Shown here: in pieces, positions 5,228 to 6,046 of the stretch
How the letters are laid out: the number at the start of each line of letters is the position of its first letter
How positions within the stretch are numbered: the stretch's first letter is position 1
Made by a program: the position numbers and the translations under genes
Origin: Alphaproteobacteria bacterium
Lineage (GTDB): Bacteria > Pseudomonadota > Alphaproteobacteria > Sphingomonadales > SMXR01
DNA: 6,046 nt
Assembly: GCA_004356215.1 (NCBI GenBank)
Contig: SMXR01000062.1
Span: forward strand, 1 to 6,046
Direction of reading: 5' to 3'
The notes under the pieces: generated by a model
The model's input: only the letters and a program-made list of their open reading frames with translations
Databases searched by the model: none
What the model was told of the DNA's origin: nothing

Positions 5228-6019
5228 ATGGAAAAACTGATCAAAACCATAGAAGACGCCTGGGATGGCCGTGAGACTTTAACGCCCGGCGACTGGTCTG
5301 CGGTGGCTATTGGCGAAGCCTTGTCGTTGTTGGACCAGGGTGCCGTCCGCATTGCCGAAAAAACCGCCGAGGGTTGGAAGGTGAATACCTGGCTGAAAAA
5401 AGCGGTGCTGCTGTCTTTCCGGATTTCTGAAAATAAAATGATTGAGGGCGGCCCCTGGTACGACAAGGTGCCGTTGAAATTTACAAAATGGTCGGCATCC
5501 GATTTTGAAAAATCCGGCATTCGCGCGGTTCCCGGTTCATTTGTCAGGTACGGGGCTTATATCGCCTCAGGCGTGGTCCTGATGCCGTCTTTTGTTAATA
5601 TCGGCGCCTATGTGGGCGAAGGCACGATGATCGATACCTGGGCAACCGTGGGCAGTTGTGCCCAGGTCGGGAAAAATTGTCATATTTCCGGCGGTGCCGG
5701 GATCGGCGGGGTGCTGGAGCCGGTTCAGGCGGACCCGGTGATTATTGAAGACAATTGCTTTATCGGCGCGCGCTCGGAAGTGGCTGAAGGCATGCTAGTC
5801 GAAGAAGGCGCGGTACTTTCGATGGGGGTATATCTCGGCAAATCAACCCCGATACTGGACCGCGCCAGCGGCGAAATTTCCTTTGGCAAAATCCCCGCCT
5901 ATTCGGTTGTTATTCCCGGCATCGTGCCTGAAAAAAATACCTATGCTGCGGTTATTGTCAAAAAAGTGGACGCCGGAACCCGGGCCAAAACCTCAATCAA
6001 TGAACTGTTGCGTCCCTGA
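5228..6019 (+). CDS. dapD: 2,3,4,5-tetrahydropyridine-2,6-dicarboxylate N-succinyltransferase
   Basis: A 263-residue enzyme that succinylates tetrahydrodipicolinate using succinyl-CoA, in the succinylase branch of diaminopimelate and lysine synthesis. It acts as a cytoplasmic trimer. The small helical N-terminal domain contains VNTWLKKAVLLSFRI (52-66). The left-handed beta-helix of hexapeptide repeats follows (about 100-210), with VNIGAYVGEGTMIDTWATVGSCAQVGKN and CFIGARSEVAEG. D136 and E184 correspond to the acidic pair proposed as catalytic in the family. The end KTSINELLRP is the standard C-terminus. It is about ten residues shorter than E. coli DapD (274) and shorter still than many alphaproteobacterial homologues, mainly from a short loop before AAVIVKKVDAGTR; this looks like natural loop variation, not damage. 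The start follows AAGG by 6 bases and the HAD stop by 8 bp. dapE often comes next in related genomes. Confidence 0.97.
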   Translation: MEKLIKTIEDAWDGRETLTPGDWSAVAIGEALSLLDQGAVRIAEKTAEGWKVNTWLKKAVLLSFRISENKMIEGGPWYDKVPLKFTKWSASDFEKSGIRAVPGSFVRYGAYIASGVVLMPSFVNIGAYVGEGTMIDTWATVGSCAQVGKNCHISGGAGIGGVLEPVQADPVIIEDNCFIGARSEVAEGMLVEEGAVLSMGVYLGKSTPILDRASGEISFGKIPAYSVVIPGIVPEKNTYAAVIVKKVDAGTRAKTSINELLRP

Positions 6020-6030
6020 AAGGCAGCCCC

Positions 6031-6046
6031 TTGGCAAAAGCCAAAA
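6031..6046 (+). CDS. Possible start of the next gene, cut by the window edge
   Basis: A TTG at 6031 followed by GCA AAA GCC AAA would read MAKAK, and AAGG at 6020-6023 lies 7 bases before it. In many alphaproteobacteria dapD is followed by dapE, which would fit a start here, but five codons cannot identify a gene. The same bases also form a small perfect hairpin (ttggc, loop aaaa, gccaa), so a structure after dapD is an alternative reading. Confidence 0.25.

Noticed and set aside
5020..5520. 166-codon open frame on the minus strand
   Set aside because: It crosses the junction of the HAD gene and dapD antisense to both and has no recognisable motif.

Overview
No previously undescribed system is visible here. 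The window is an ordinary, well-preserved chromosomal segment of what looks like an alphaproteobacterium of roughly 50% GC (judged by eye). The lineage call rests on four things: the 44-residue L34 with its alphaproteobacterial C-terminus, the KLFLFPLANKSF motif and the extra loop before the second transmembrane hairpin of YidC, the gene order rpmH-rnpA-yidD-yidC-engB-(HAD phosphatase)-dapD, and a Caulobacter-like promoter (TTGAC / GCTATA) ahead of rpmH. Genus cannot be told from this sequence alone.

Layout. Positions 1-984 are transcribed leftward. A secreted or periplasmic DUF547 protein (984 to 154) is followed 86 bp later by the first 22 codons of another gene that leaves the window at its left edge. 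That fragment resembles the membrane-anchored start of a sensor histidine kinase. Between them is a nested inverted repeat at the DUF547 stop. Positions 985-1225 are a divergent intergenic region with a good candidate rpmH promoter.

From 1226 to the right edge everything reads rightward: rpmH (ribosomal protein L34), an intrinsic terminator or attenuator, rnpA (RNase P protein), yidD (membrane protein insertion efficiency factor), yidC (inner-membrane insertase), engB/yihA (ribosome-assembly GTPase), a HAD phosphatase of the pyrimidine 5'-nucleotidase type, and dapD (lysine/diaminopimelate pathway). The last bases may hold the start of one more gene. From rnpA onward the genes are separated by 13 bp or less or overlap (yidC/engB by 8 bp), which indicates one long operon.

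How the genes work together. The first part of the operon serves translation and membrane biogenesis: L34 and EngB in the large ribosomal subunit, RnpA in tRNA 5'-end maturation, YidD and YidC in membrane protein insertion. The last part is amino-acid and cell-wall precursor metabolism. In many alphaproteobacteria argB is expected between engB and the HAD gene. Here it is absent and the two genes abut directly, which is the clearest departure from the usual layout. The other points worth a second look are the strong terminator inside the rpmH-rnpA operon, the nested hairpin at the DUF547 stop, and the off-edge kinase-like gene.
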